The notes under the pieces: generated by a model | Database searches by the model: none | Seen by the model: only the letters and a program-made list of their open reading frames with translations | Told to the model about the DNA's origin: nothing | In this document: in pieces, positions 36,901 through 47,921 of the stretch | Layout of the letters: each line of letters opens with the position of its first letter | Numbering within the stretch: position 1 is the stretch's first letter | Translations under genes and position numbers: made by a program | NCBI GenBank assembly: GCA_026874595.1 | Contig: CM049309.1 | Coordinates: 96,990,723-97,054,722 of the forward strand | DNA: 64,000 nucleotides | Direction: 5' to 3' | DNA from: Sipunculus nudus | Taxonomy: Eukaryota > Annelida > Sipuncula > Golfingiida > Sipunculidae

Positions 36901-38096
36901 ATCCAGTCATTTTACCGAAGCGGAATCACGTTGTGAATTTGATCATTCGAGATTGTCATGAGAAAATCGCACATCAGGGAAGAGGCTTTACGGTCAATGA
37001 GATACGATCCAGAGGATACTGGATACTCAGTTGCTGCAAGGCTGTATCCTCTGCAATTCATCAGTGTGTGACTTGCCGCAAGTTAAGAGGTAAAGCTGGA
37101 GGCCAAAGAATGGCCGAATTACCTAGTGACAGAACGGAGCCTTCTCCCCCTTTCTCTTATTGTGGAATGGACTGTTTTGGCCCTTTCGTGGTGAAAGAGG
37201 GCCGTCGTCAGATTAAGAGATACGGACTGATTGTGACATGTATGGCTTCTCGCGCTGTGCACATTGAATGTCTTGACGACATGTCAACTGACTGTCTCAT
37301 TAACACTCTCCGTTGCCTGATAGCTATTCGAGGACCAGTAGTTCAGATGAGATGCGACAACGGAACAAACTTTATCGGAGCCAAGCGTACTATAGATGAA
37401 GCTTTCACCGAGATAGACAGTGAACGAGTAAGACGTTTCCTTCGTTCACACCAGTGCCACTTTCTTATGAATAGTCCCTACTCCAGCCACATGGGAGGTT
37501 CGTGGGAACGCCATATTAGAACCATCAGAAGTATTTTGTCAGCACTACTTGGACAGCATAACGCTAGACTCGATACATCATCGCTACGCACTTTGTTTTA
37601 CGAGGTGATGGCTATCATCAATTGCCGTCCACTTACTGCTCAAAACTTGACTGACCCCATGGGTCCGGAACCTCTCACTCCAAATCACTTGATAACCATG
37701 AAATCGAACGTGATAACGCCTCTACCTGGTAGATTTGTTCGAGAAGATCTCTACGCTCGTAAAAGGTGGCGTCAAGTGCAGTATATGGCACAAGAATTTT
37801 GGAAGAGATGGAGGAAAGAGTATTTGTTGATACTCCAAAGCCGTCAAAAGTGGAGCGAGTCTCAGAGAAATGTTAGTGTCGGTGATATTGTGCTCTTGAA
37901 GGATGAAGATTTATGCAGAGTTGATTGGAAACTTGCAAGAATCTTAGATACTGTTGCTTCAGACGACGGGCTTGTGCGTAAAGTTAGACTACTTGTTGGT
38001 GATCCATGCCTATCGACAGAAGGAAAGCGCATACGTAAAGCATTCGTACTGGAAAGACCTGTTCATAAACTAGTTATGATCCTGCAGAACTGTTAA
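33948..38096 (+). CDS. BEL/Pao pol polyprotein (protease, RT, RNase H, integrase)
   Basis: The uninterrupted frame has 1,382 codons. The opening residues still contain the end of the zinc-knuckle region (RHPTCLHGD). The retropepsin-like DUF1758 domain has its catalytic motif at residues 78-84 (LLDTQSD, Asp80). Reverse transcriptase carries YVDD at residues 520-523. The RNase H Asp residues are in FSDAS (699) and WTDS (773). The integrase zinc domain has His1004, His1009, Cys1040 and Cys1043, and the catalytic triad is Asp1075, Asp1137 and Glu1187. The C-terminal DUF5641 domain (about 1280-1365) is typical of BEL/Pao. All catalytic residues are in place. Because the usual gag-pol fusion is broken, the ATG at 33948 is only the first available start; initiation in this copy is uncertain. 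Confidence 0.93.
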   Translation: MDNNQGFKSLNYFNRHPTCLHGDYEALNPTLTEPTQREPAVVRSASRLDKGLGCCSMTVPVYVTTKDNPDTEVMAYALLDTQSDTTFISDEIISKLNPKATLTKLKISTMTSSETVNCSKLCDLQVRGVNSKVKVSLPATHTTDCVPIKHSHIPTPDVARKWAHLQELSDHLVPLQDTHIGVLIGYNCPQALAPINVKHGTDNEPYGIETNLGWSIVGFVTSTDENEDDHTISHRVMSRSIPELLQVDERQRVSFVFRTSVKESPNFVDPSQIIRVLESDFQDKDKEKTMSQEDIRFLDILNDGIHQNEDGFYQMPLPFIGRKPDLPDNSSLAKRRLSQLRQKLESDHSFADEYRQFMTHMIHDGYAELVLNEEIDSSGTWTIPHHGVRHKKKGKLRVVFDCAVRYGGACLNDHLLQGPDLMNSLLGCLCRFREGQVAIAGDIEKMFYRFKVIPEHRDYLRFLWWDNNIDEEPKIYRMTVHIFGAVSSPGCANFALKQLASDHGHDFNQDVCQFLQQNFYVDDGLFSCDSSDQAINIIRGAIKLCERANIRLQKFVSNSREVMDAIPATERLCDTDSLNLTSDVERVLGVQWNVQSDNLQFSLTLDSKPMTRRGILSTIASIYDPLGCLAPFILIGKQVLQEMCRLEYDWDDHLSQELGPKWERWIAELLKITKVKIPRCYVPKDFGDVVHYEIHHFSDASSTGYGQCSYLRVVNQLGQVSCTLLIGKSRVAPLKLTTIPRLELTAAVVSVRIAEILQDELTYNFSKEVFWTDSRITLGYINNEERKFHIFVANRVRRIKQSSNQEQWQYVTSKDNPADHASRGMYPDELNKSYWFRGPEFLWRSNLPDEGNQEFPLSLNDPELKKVTVNATVADADGVRTVYSVTQRLQKFSKWSSVVTAIAVILRALKGRSKPLTPLDQSNAEITILKPIQAETFAEELQLLQNKNVPKGNRLHKLDPFLDENGLMRVGGRLKKSSLSYYVRHPVILPKRNHVVNLIIRDCHEKIAHQGRGFTVNEIRSRGYWILSCCKAVSSAIHQCVTCRKLRGKAGGQRMAELPSDRTEPSPPFSYCGMDCFGPFVVKEGRRQIKRYGLIVTCMASRAVHIECLDDMSTDCLINTLRCLIAIRGPVVQMRCDNGTNFIGAKRTIDEAFTEIDSERVRRFLRSHQCHFLMNSPYSSHMGGSWERHIRTIRSILSALLGQHNARLDTSSLRTLFYEVMAIINCRPLTAQNLTDPMGPEPLTPNHLITMKSNVITPLPGRFVREDLYARKRWRQVQYMAQEFWKRWRKEYLLILQSRQKWSESQRNVSVGDIVLLKDEDLCRVDWKLARILDTVASDDGLVRKVRLLVGDPCLSTEGKRIRKAFVLERPVHKLVMILQNC

Positions 38097-38187
38097 GAGA
38101 CAAAGTCGCGATATTCTTTAATGGTATATTCCTACTTACGATTTTGAACTAGTAAATGTTTATTCCCTTAATATTGAAAATCAGACT

Positions 38188-38202
38188 GATTTTGGTGGGG
38201 AG
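38188..38202 (+). promoter_or_regulatory. polypurine tract before 3' LTR
   Basis: The purine-rich 'ggtggggag' (38194-38202) directly abuts the 3' LTR start at 38203, where plus-strand DNA synthesis would be primed. Confidence 0.65.
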
Positions 38203-39325
38203 TGTAGCTGTCATCAGCTGATCGTATTTTGTTTTCATGTATTGTACGAGCGTCATGCATATTTTACCGTTTTAAGCCATGAGTGACCATGCGTGTTTAC
38301 AGTTATACATACACGATACAAAGTAGTTCCTGGATATAGTTGTTTGTAGATTCCAAAGTTTTATGTTTATAATGTACGTCTCATTTTGTCATATATAACA
38401 TTTTGTGAACTCTAACTTATTGAGCTACGGGTTATAAGGCAGATATTCTACTTTTACTCGATACCGCGTAGTGATACAAGGCATGTCTTCAAGTTAGGAA
38501 CGATCATGTATGGTTTTCATGTCCGATGGTACGAATTTAGAAGTTCATCTCGAAGATTGTGATTTACTGTATTTAGAACTACGATCGAGAAGAACCTAAA
38601 GTCATATTGCACCTAACCCTAACCCTGAACCCTTAGATGTTGAGAAACATGCTTGATGGCCCAGAGTCGGTTAGTTTTCATTTTATTTTAATCCTGTTAA
38701 ATGGTTAAGATCGCATGTTCAGTAGCACATGTTTTGTACTTGCATGTAGCACGCAATAAGATGAATGTCAGTAAAACTCGTTATGTAGAGGTGACAAAAC
38801 GCCTTCATTACTCAACCGGAGAGTTAATTTTGTACACGATCTCTTCTTTTGTACCAGTCGAAGGCAGTTATCTGATGCCATTTAATGATGACAGTCATTC
38901 AGTCCATATTAGAATATTTCACTATTAATCTTATTATCGTTATTCGTCATATTGAGTACTACTCAGACACTTTGTGTTTTATGTCAGAGATAACATGTGC
39001 TAGTTAACTTTACTAAGAAATCACCATGTAACTCTCATTATGATGAATGTTTCTTTTGTCTGTCCGTTAGTCTGTTTGCATGATCATAACCTTGTGACGA
39101 GAATATTATGTGATATATTATACATGGCTGACAATAATATGTGTATCAGCATATCGTGCTACCAAGTGGTAAGGTCTGCATTCCTGTCTTTGTAGTTGAC
39201 GGTTCATGGTTGATGGTTAACGGTTGACGGTTAACCAGGTTAATCAACCGAGGAATAAACCAGTATAAACCAAACGTCCTGGTCCTTGTTTGAGTCAGTT
39301 TTGCGAAAGCATGTATACCACTACA
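38203..39325 (+). repeat. BEL/Pao 3' LTR
   Basis: It is 1,123 bp, 7 bp longer than the 5' LTR. The extra length is a block at 38612-38626 reading CCTAACCCTAACCCT, where the 5' LTR has 'ccaaacatg'. An AATAAA signal is at about 39253. The target duplication CAGTT follows. Confidence 0.93.
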
Positions 39326-41393
39326 CAGTTGTTCTATTATTATTACTATTACTATTACTATTACTATTACTATTACTATTACTTTCAATTTCTGATATTA
39401 CTATTACTATTACCAATACCACATTTTATCTTCTATTACTTTTACTATTACTATTACTTAAACTGATGGGAGGATTCTAGACCTTGTGCAGCCATGAGTG
39501 CTATAAACTAGCACTACAATCACATGTTTAAATAATATTAAAAGCAACTATATCATCCAGTTACCTACACAATTTTCTTATACTGTGTCTGTCATTTACA
39601 AGAAGCCTAATGATACTGGAGATCTTAATTATTTCAGCTTCTTTAATTCTGTTTTTTTTTTTTAATATTTTGAAACCTCAGTGATCGTTATTGGGGGTTT
39701 CAAGTCGAAATTATAAGATAATTCTATGAACTCTTGAATACATGTAATTTAAAAGCAACCCATTGTAAAGGCCCTGGCATATGTAAAATATTGATTTATA
39801 ATAATTTTTGCATACTTGTACATTTTATATTATTTCCATATACATTTCACATAAATTTATTTTATAGTACATACTTTCGTTTAGATATAATCTTCATTCT
39901 CATAGTCAATAAATAAAGATTTTCAGTGTAACTAAAAATTTTCTCCAGGAGAATTATTCATGATTATTGCATAATATTATTTAGTATCAAAGCTGAAAAT
40001 TCAGTCCTTTATGTATGTATCAGGAGAGGAATTTATGTAGGGCTGTGTCCTGTTTCCCAATCCTCATAAATATATCCAATAAAAATACTGTTTACATCAA
40101 GATTCTGGACAGAACCAAACTGGAGACAAAAGTACCCCATATTCTCTGGTGTATATGTTCATTTGGATGTGATACCATGTTTTATTCCATCACATAGTAC
40201 ATCTTGAGAGTGAACAAAGAGGTGGTAAACTTTGAAATAATGGTAGCATGCATGGCTTTTCTTCAGGCATGCCCTTCTTCATTGCAGCAAAACAAGCATA
40301 GGATAATTTAGGAATATGGAGAGTGATTTAAACTTACATCAATTTAAGAAAAAAATAAAATATTATTTAAATCACTTTCACAATAAATTTGGTATTAAAC
40401 AATCTTGTACTTTAAATTTTGTACATAACAGGATCTAATTATTTGATATCAAAATTTCAGATATTAAATAATAAAATATTAACATTTACATATATTCTCA
40501 TATTATATAATCAAATAAATTAATATCATGAAAAAAATGGTTCTTTTAATTTTCAAAATATAAATTAACATAATTTTAGATACTGAATGGTCTGCAAAAT
40601 TGGTACTATGAAATAACAGACAAGTATTAAAAGAATAGTTTTAAAAGAATATGTATATAAATTAACTAATGTGTCTGCAGTATGACTTAATCCAAGTGAT
40701 TTTAGTACTGGTTTGAGTTTATAGCATTGTAGGCTTCAATATATAATGGGGAGTGAAAACACCATAAGCTTATCATGAACATTTTGGGTCTGCACTGTAT
40801 CTGGTTCCATATTATATTTTTCTTGAATGTATGTTATTGCAATCTGTATGATTAAAATGCAAACTGGCTTGTGAAAACAAATCTAGGTACATTTCAGAAT
40901 ATGCATATGGATTGATGGATGTGAGATAAGATGTACATGTCACAATAATAATACACTATTTATCTGTCTCTAAACATCAAACATGCCTCTGTTTATCCAT
41001 GGTTTACTAATCAAAGGTCAGATTGTGCCAGGTAACTTATTTGGCTGTGACCTACTCTGTCCAGTACTCTTATGTAATTAGCACCAGTGGTCACCAGCAA
41101 TCTGGCAGTTGGCCCATGCTTGCCTCAACAATAGGCACATCCTGGGCAATTACTGGACAAGAACTGGTCTGTTCAGCATTATTTGCTGATATGCTTCATG
41201 AAGGCGCTCACAGGAAGTAATAGAAAGTAATATGTATTACTCTATTACTTTGCCTTCTGTTTCTATTACTATTACTATTACAGCTCAAATTTTTTAGCCT
41301 ATTACTATTACTATTACTATTACATGGAAAAAGCTGTAATAGTCTATTACTATTACTATTACTTATTACTATTACCCCAATTCTGCAGCCCTG

Positions 41394-42295
41394 TGGGATG
41401 TATAGAATGTAATAGAAGTTGGTTATTTGTCCTACCTGTAATGCCCAACACTGGTGACAACAGTCCTTAATTACTCTTAATATGTTTGGATCCTTTGTTT
41501 CTTTGTAGTTCTAGTTTTTCTTTCAGACAAAGTTCACTTATTCTGACATCACAGTCCAGCCATTGAAATTGTTTTGGATAAAATCAGCTAGTGGTCAGAT
41601 AAATTCATGAAGTTGCGAACCAGAGTGTATGGTGCTGTGCAACTGTCTAAGCTTTACCTGTGCACTAAGCCAAGACATGACAACACTTAGTCTGGGCATA
41701 TGGAGACACAGACTTTAGACTAGCCCTACTGATGAGGTGCTAACCATCAACTGATAGGGACAAAGTTTGGAAACAAGTGTTGTCAAAACATTTCCAACCC
41801 CATTTAAGCTACTGCAAGCTTGTTCCAATGCCTAATATATAAACCTTTAAAATTATGAAACAAACTTATTGACAAAATTTAACTATTTGCAGAAAAATAT
41901 ACATTTTATTTGTCTTTAAAAATCTGGCCAGAAATTTGAATGTTCCTGGTAATTTAACCCCAGGGTTTATTCTAGCAGATCATATATATGTTTTAATTTT
42001 ATGTATAATACAGTAACAATTTCACTTTGAAATGCATTACAATGTAAAAACTGAAACCTTATTAAGTGCACAAATATAAAACTATATAGGCTATATAGAT
42101 GAACCTATAATGACTCAGTATTATAGAGAGTATAAATAAACTATAATGCACATTCGCAAAAATTCTTTTAACAAGAAAAACTTCTTATACTTCCCAGAAT
42201 ACTTATACTGCACCAGCCTTTTTTATGAGGGAGTGGAAATAAGCATTCCTTATTTCCACTCCCGGGGAGCAGAAATAAGGCCTGCCATAATTTTA
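41394..42295. other. unassigned sequence with a 15-bp hairpin
   Basis: No gene is recognised. A perfect inverted repeat lies at 42229-42263, with arms GGGAGTGGAAATAAG/CTTATTTCCACTCCC and a 5-nt loop, immediately before element A3. The same 'cttatttccactcc' word occurs at about 28793 next to hAT-N copy 2. Confidence 0.5.
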
Positions 42296-43474
42296 AGCTC
42301 AGCTGACTGAAAGTCAACTGAGGTACAGGTATAGCGCTTTGTCCATCATCCATCTGGGTGTCCGTCCGTCTGTTAGCACAAATCATAACCGCTGACCATA
42401 GATGCTTCTAGGTTTTATCCTTAGAGGTCAATGAAAAATCTCCTTGAAAACATGAAATTAGGTCACTGCAAGCCATATTGTCCAAGCTATGGGGCTCGAA
42501 AGTAACCCCCCACCCCCAGAATAATTAAAAATTTGATACAAAACCTCCAGTATCTTTATAATGATTGCATGGATTGCCATAAATCTTGCCGATTACGTGT
42601 CAGTTGGAAGGGCACCAGTTGGACGGGTCCCATTTAGACGGTCCCAGTCAGACGGGTCCCAGTTAGACGGGTCCTAGTTGGACGGGTCCCATTTAGACAC
42701 TATGTTATATTTATGTGACTTAATTACATACGTAAGTAGCCAGGGATTGAAGCTTTATGGGAAAGCCTAACTAAAATAATAAAAGTTTATTTATGTTGAT
42801 CAAACATGGTATAGCTATGACATTTTATGCAAGCCCTTATACCTGTGTACATGAATTATTGTTCAAAGAGCTATAGATTTTAACAGTTATATTGTTTTCT
42901 TCCCTGATGTTGCTAATTTTTTCTGTTTTGTCAGAGTTACAATAATGAATCAACATGCAATCAAATGTCAAATAAATTAGTGATATATATACTATAATAA
43001 CTGACATGCGGTCGAAATGTTCCGCCAATTTATGTAAATAAGCAAAATATATAAGCTAGGTTTTCGGCAAAATCTCATATTTTATTCCGATATATCACAT
43101 AATCCATGTGCTGCCATATTGTTAGTCCAACATTATGCATATTTCCAAGAAACAAGAGTGGAAACGCTTTACCGCATCAGGGATATATGACGGAGAAACC
43201 TGCACCTCTGACATGGTCACCACACTCCAAAGGGAAGCGAGGTCACTTTATAATTAACTTATTGTTTGAATAACGAGACTAATAAGTTGCGTTTCACAAT
43301 GAATATTATGGTACGGCATTTTATAAGTTCAGTAAAAACAGCCGATTACCCTTTGATAGGTGTTTTATTAATCAATAAGACACAACCCCACAAACAAGGT
43401 AAACAGAACAACAGTTATCTCTCGTGGTCCCTTCTATTATTTATCAAAATGAGCAGAGGGAAGGCTTTGTGCAA

Positions 43475-45223
43475 CTAGAATATGGGTAGTCGACAAGCGA
43501 CTACGTGTATCCGCCTAAATCAGAGTGGAACGGGTGAAGTGAGGCATGGATTAAGTGGCAAGGGGAAATAGAGTGAAGTGTTGCATATTAGCATGGATGT
43601 CTGCAGCCAAATTGTGTATGAAGGTTGCCCCCCCCCCCCCCCCACCACAAAATCCAGAAAGCCGTCCCAATTGTATACATATGCAAAATTTAAGGCAGAT
43701 AAGTCAAACCACTACATGTATACGAGTGATTTTAGCCCGTGGCAGACAATCAGATGGACGCTGAGCAAAAATGGTTGCAGGTGACGGCACCGATGCGTAT
43801 GATAAAGACCTATGTGAGAACTATACACATGCAAAACTTTGGCCCAATTGGTCAAACGGTTCCCAAGATATGAGCTTGGAAGTCTGCTGCATAAACTAGA
43901 ATGCAGGTGGCTCCACCTGTCATAAAATCAAGAGAGCTGTCGGGGATGTATAAACCTGCAAAATTTTAGCCAGATATGTCAAACCACTGCGGAGATATGA
44001 GTGATTTTATCCCATGGCAGACAAACAGACAGGAGCTGTGCAAAAATGGCTGCAGGTGGCGCCACCAGTTTTGCGTATGTTATAAAGCTCTCCAAGGGCT
44101 ACATTTGTGCAAAAAAATTTTCCTGATCGGTCAAACGGTTCCTGAGATATGAGCTTGGATGTCTGCAGCGTAAACGTGAATGTAGGTGGCACCACCTGTC
44201 ACAAAATCAGAAAAGCTATTCAGGATGTATAAGCATGCCAAATTTCAGGTGAATTAGTCAAGTCACTGTAGAGATATGAGTGATTTTAACCCAAGGCAGA
44301 CGAACAGATGGACACTGTGCAAACATGGTTGCAGGTGGCGCCACCATTTTTTGTGTATTTTATAAAGCTCTCCAAGGGCTACATTTGTGCAAAAAAATTT
44401 TCCTGATCGGTCAAACGGTTCCTGAGATATGAGCTTGGATGTCTGCAGCGTAAACGTGAGTGTAGGTGGCGCCACCTGTCACAAAATCAGAAAAGCCATC
44501 CAGGATGTATATGCATGCCAAATTTCAGGTGAATTAGTCAAGTCACTGTAGAGATATGAGTGATTTTAACCCAAGGCAGACAAACAGATGGACACTGTGC
44601 AAACATGGTTGCAGGTGGCGCCACCATTTTTTGTGTATGTTATAAAGCTCTCCAAGGGCTACATTTGTGCATAAAAATTTTCCTGATCAGTCAAACGGTT
44701 CCCGAGATATGAGCTTGGATGTCCGCAGGGTAAACGTGTATGTAGGTGGCGCCACCTGTCACAAAATCAGAAAAGCCATCCAGGATGTATATGCATGCCA
44801 AATTTCAGGTGAATTAGTCAAGTCACTGTAGAGATATGAGTGATTTTAACCCAAGGCAGACGAACAGATGGACACTGTGCAAACATGGTTGCAGGTGGCA
44901 CCACCATTTTTTGTGTATGTTATAAAGCTCTCCAAGGGCTACATTTGTGCAAAAAAATTTTCCTGAACCGTCAAACGGTTCCTGAGATATGTGGGTTTAT
45001 GTGTGGAAACAGACGCACAAACGGACGCAGAGCGCAGAGAAAAGGTCAGAGGTCAAAACAAAATCGGGGCGCAGCAGTTCACATGTGACCCGAACATAAT
45101 CCCGGGTTTCGTAAAATTCCGCCCAGCGGTTACGGAGGAGTTCTCCGGAAACCTACGCGGCGGCAGCGGCGGCGGCGTGCAGCTGAAAACATAGTATCCG
45201 CAAAACTCTGTTTTGGCGGATAC
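43475..45223 (-). mobile_element. Helentron-like family D, complete copy
   Basis: The 5' end at 45223 (GTATCCGCCAAAACAGAG on its strand) folds into a stem with TTTTGCGGATAC. The 3' end at 43475 is made of an inverted GTATCCGCC (about 43508-43516), the stem-loop GTAGTCG...CGACTAC and CTAG followed by T. Monomers of about 280 bp each contain two GGTGGCGCCACC boxes, at 44055, 44185, 44334, 44465, 44614, 44745 and 44894 (44185 and 44894 with one change). Spacings alternate 130-131 and 149 bp. There is no protein-coding frame. A forward copy begins at 62636 and leaves the window. Confidence 0.75.
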
Positions 45224-45344
45224 AATTAAATATACACATTTATGTTTGTCTGTGTTGTCGTATGTATTTTGGATGAAGTTTATATTCACTTATTGCTATC
45301 CGCTAAATACACTGGTAATATACGTACTTGGTAAATACATGAAC

Positions 45345-45366
45345 AGAGAGAGAGAGAGAGAGAGAT
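45345..45366. repeat. (AG)n microsatellite
   Basis: An uninterrupted GA dinucleotide run. Confidence 0.95.
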
Positions 45367-45578
45367 AATGCCTCAGAGAGATATGATAGAAAGAAAGGAG
45401 AAAGATGTTATTTTCATAAAAAATGAATGGTTTGAAAAATGAAATTATTACCATATAATACAAATTTGTTTTATTTCACAGGGGACTTTAATGTTTGGTG
45501 GTTGATGTTAATCAACAGAATATTTATCAAAGATCACCGTGCTGTTATTATAACAGTTACAACATGGCTTAGACAACC

Positions 45579-46046
45579 TGTAGCAATTATAACCTGGTCC
45601 AGAATGAATTGGTGACAAACTTACAAGTCTCTGAGTTGATGTAAAAGATTCTTTATTTTAACTATACAGGAGAGGGTATGCCAAACCCCTCTTCAGGGCT
45701 TGGCCCCCAGTTTGTTACTGACTCTACCCCCACGACATATCTTCAATCAAGATTCATAAAACCATTTGTAAACCAATCAGAGATTTCCCTGACGTGTCAC
45801 AACAGATGCAATTAAAGAAAGGTGTGCACAGGAGCTGAATGAAAGTGCAATTAGACTGAATAGAGTTGCCATGTAATCAAGGCTAAGCAATTACAGTCAT
45901 TATGTAAATACTTGGCAACTCAGCTCTGACATTTGAATACACAAAGTCCCAATTAACTTAAACACCTGCAACTTACATAATATATAATCATGATGAAATA
46001 CTGTGAGTGAGAATTGTAGTAATAGACTGTCCCTTAGTACATTACA
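45579..46046 (-). repeat. solo LTR candidate
   Basis: This segment of about 468 bp (TGTAATG...GCTACA on the minus strand) matches 54397-54852. On the minus strand it has an AATAAA followed by 'agaatcttttacatc', as expected for an LTR polyadenylation region. No primer-binding site or interior follows here, so it would be a solo LTR. I found no clean target duplication. Confidence 0.5.
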
Positions 46047-46225
46047 AACTGGTGCGGAACGAAACCTAATCACAGTAACTGGTTAATTAACAAGAAGATG
46101 CACTTATGTGGTTTCCCTTTGAAACGTGGTAATATGGGATGTACAGTTTCTCCTTCCTGGTAAGGTCTTTGAAGAAAGTGATTTATACATAAATTTATTT
46201 AAGGAGTTAATAAATATATGTGAAA

Positions 46226-46290
46226 TCTATCTATCTATCTGTCTGTCTATCTATCTATTTATCTATCGCTCTATCTATCTATCAACTAAA
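46226..46290. repeat. (CTAT)n microsatellite
   Basis: A CTAT/CTGT tetranucleotide run with a few interruptions. Confidence 0.95.
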
Positions 46291-46679
46291 ATGAAAGGCA
46301 TTGTATGATACAAGTCCGTAAAGAATCACTGAACTTAATACTTAAATAATAGGCAGTGTAGGATAACCTACACCTGTGAGTAAAAAACGCATTGAATTTG
46401 ATAACCAAAGGCTGTTTATGAAAGAAAAATATGTAACATATGAAATGAATAACTCATATTTTATTGATTGACCATGTAACTCGGCTTTCAAATAAGGACT
46501 ATTCTGATTTTATTGATGTCACAAGCAAGCAATAATTATTTAAGCTCTGTACATATTCAAAAAAAAAAAATAATGAACGGCATTTCTTTTAAGATAACAT
46601 CTCATTAATTATCGTTCCTATAAATAAATTCAATATAGACTTCAACGATGCCAAATATATGACATTTTAATGATTGCAT

Positions 46680-46776
46680 TTTATGTCGCCAGGTAGCCGT
46701 GTGTTCTATGTAAATAGGCGGTTAATTTTTCATTGCGTTGCAAATTGTTCAATACTATCATATACAATTAAAATGC

Positions 46777-46824
<48 letters not shown>

Positions 46825-47265
46825 ACAAAAATACAGCAAAATATCCTTGATATTACAAGGTAAGTGATAATAAAACGAGACATAATGCTTGCACATGATG
46901 TCGGCGTCGCCAGTCAGCCGGGTGGTCTATGTATATAGGCCGTTCATCCTTCATGGCGTTGCAAATGGTTCAATATTTTCATATATACAATTAAAATGCT
47001 ATATATCTATATATTTATATATCGATGTATATGTATATATATAATAAGACAACAAGACAGCAAAATACCCTAGATATTGCAAGGTAAGTGATAATAAAAT
47101 GAGACAAAGTAACACATCGCCAAATAGCCGGGTGGTCTATATGGGAATGAGCCGTTCATCCTTCAGGACGTTTCAAACTGCTTGATATTTTCATATATTC
47201 ATTCATATTACTATATATAATATAAAAATGCACATATTTTAGCCTTCGTGTATTATACCCATACG
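46680..47265. repeat. about 200-220 bp repeat, three diverged copies
   Basis: Copies start near 46685, 46905 and 47108 with 'cgccag(g)tagccgggtggtctat', followed by 'ttcatcctt', 'cgttgcaaa' and 'caattaaaatgctatatat'. The first ends in a TA microsatellite (about 46779-46822). Confidence 0.75.
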
Positions 47266-47902
47266 TTATTGATAGAGTGTCTGACTGGGACCCGTCCAAC
47301 TGGGACCCGTCCAGATGGGATTGAAAAAATTTGACCCGTCTATCTGAAACCCGTCCATATGGGATGACACCATCTTGCCATGAATATTGACTATAACTAG
47401 TTTTGTCAGTTCATTAAAACTGGTGGAGCCACCTGTATAATTTCTAATTTTTTACAATTTTTTTTCTTTTTTTTTTTAGACCATGAAATGACAGCAGTTA
47501 TGTCAGTTTCTCAGCTTTTGTTTCATCCAGTGTCCCAAAACCCAGTGTGCTACTGATAATGATTGATTTCTTCAGTTTTTGAAGACTGGTGGTGCCACCC
47601 TTTATTTTTTCTATTTTTGATGCATGTTTTCCTTTATTGTGAGACTGCCAAATTATATTGATTCTATCAGATTATGAACTGTGGCTTTGTCTGTGTCCTG
47701 AAACCTTGTATGTTTATTAGGGCCCCTCTCAAATAAGCGTTGGTCTATATTTATTACCCTGTCTGTCGGTGTTCATCTTTCTGTATGTCCGTCAAATTTG
47801 TTTCCTGATGATAACTCAAGTTTGGATTGACATGGATTTCAAACTTGAATTGTATATGGCCCATCTCTAACACAGGAACTCTGTTGATTTGGGGGTTATG
47901 AG

Positions 47903-47921
47903 GTCAAAGGTCAAGGTCACA
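47903..47921 (+). promoter_or_regulatory. AGGTCA direct repeats (nuclear-receptor-type motif)
   Basis: AGGTCA occurs at 47903-47908, 47910-47915 and 47916-47921. This gives a DR1 and an abutting pair containing TCAAGGTCA, the ERR/NR5A-type extended half-site. Similar clusters lie at 48055-48066 and 48192-48210. They are part of a repeated unit in element A3; function is not shown. Confidence 0.4.

Larger units (their letters stand above)
28927..39325 (+). mobile_element. BEL/Pao LTR retrotransposon, young, pol intact, gag damaged
   Basis: Two nearly identical LTRs (28927-30042 and 38203-39325), starting TGTAG and ending CTACA, flank an 8.2-kb interior. The 5-bp target duplication CAGTT is at 28922-28926 and 39326-39330. 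BEL/Pao assignment rests on the pol order protease-RT-RNase H-integrase plus the family-specific DUF1759 (gag), DUF1758-type protease and DUF5641 (C-terminal) regions. The LTRs differ by about six substitutions and one small block (roughly 0.5%), so insertion was recent. No envelope-like frame follows pol. Gag lacks its zinc-knuckle part (see 33275-33990), so this copy probably could move only with help in trans. Confidence 0.93.
28904..41385 (-). mobile_element. hAT-N copy 2, interrupted by the BEL/Pao element
   Basis: The element is in the opposite orientation to copy 1. The left end CAGACATGGGGTC starts at 28904 and the right end ...ACCCCAATTCTG stops at 41385 (two changes from the 12-bp repeat). 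Identical 8-bp duplications CAGCCCTG lie at 28896-28903 and 41386-41393. Without the retrotransposon the element is about 2,078 bp: 28904-28926 plus 39331-41385. The interior aligns, inverted, with copy 1 over its whole length, including the TAATAG blocks, here read as TATTAC at 39335-39460 and 41255-41380. Confidence 0.9.
42591..47371. mobile_element. 4.8-kb DNA element with inverted minisatellite ends
   Basis: An 8-bp duplication ATCTTGCC flanks it (42583-42590 and 47372-47379). The left end carries a 17-18 bp minisatellite of the type 'agttggacgggtccca' (42597-42705). The right end carries the same motif inverted (47279-47366, 'gggacccgtccaactg'). GTGTCA/TGACAC lies near both tips. The interior holds element D (43475-45223), an LTR (45579-46046), microsatellites and a three-copy 200-220 bp repeat. 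No transposase frame is visible. The 8-bp duplication suits hAT-like or other 8-bp-duplicating superfamilies; the class is undecided. Confidence 0.6.
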
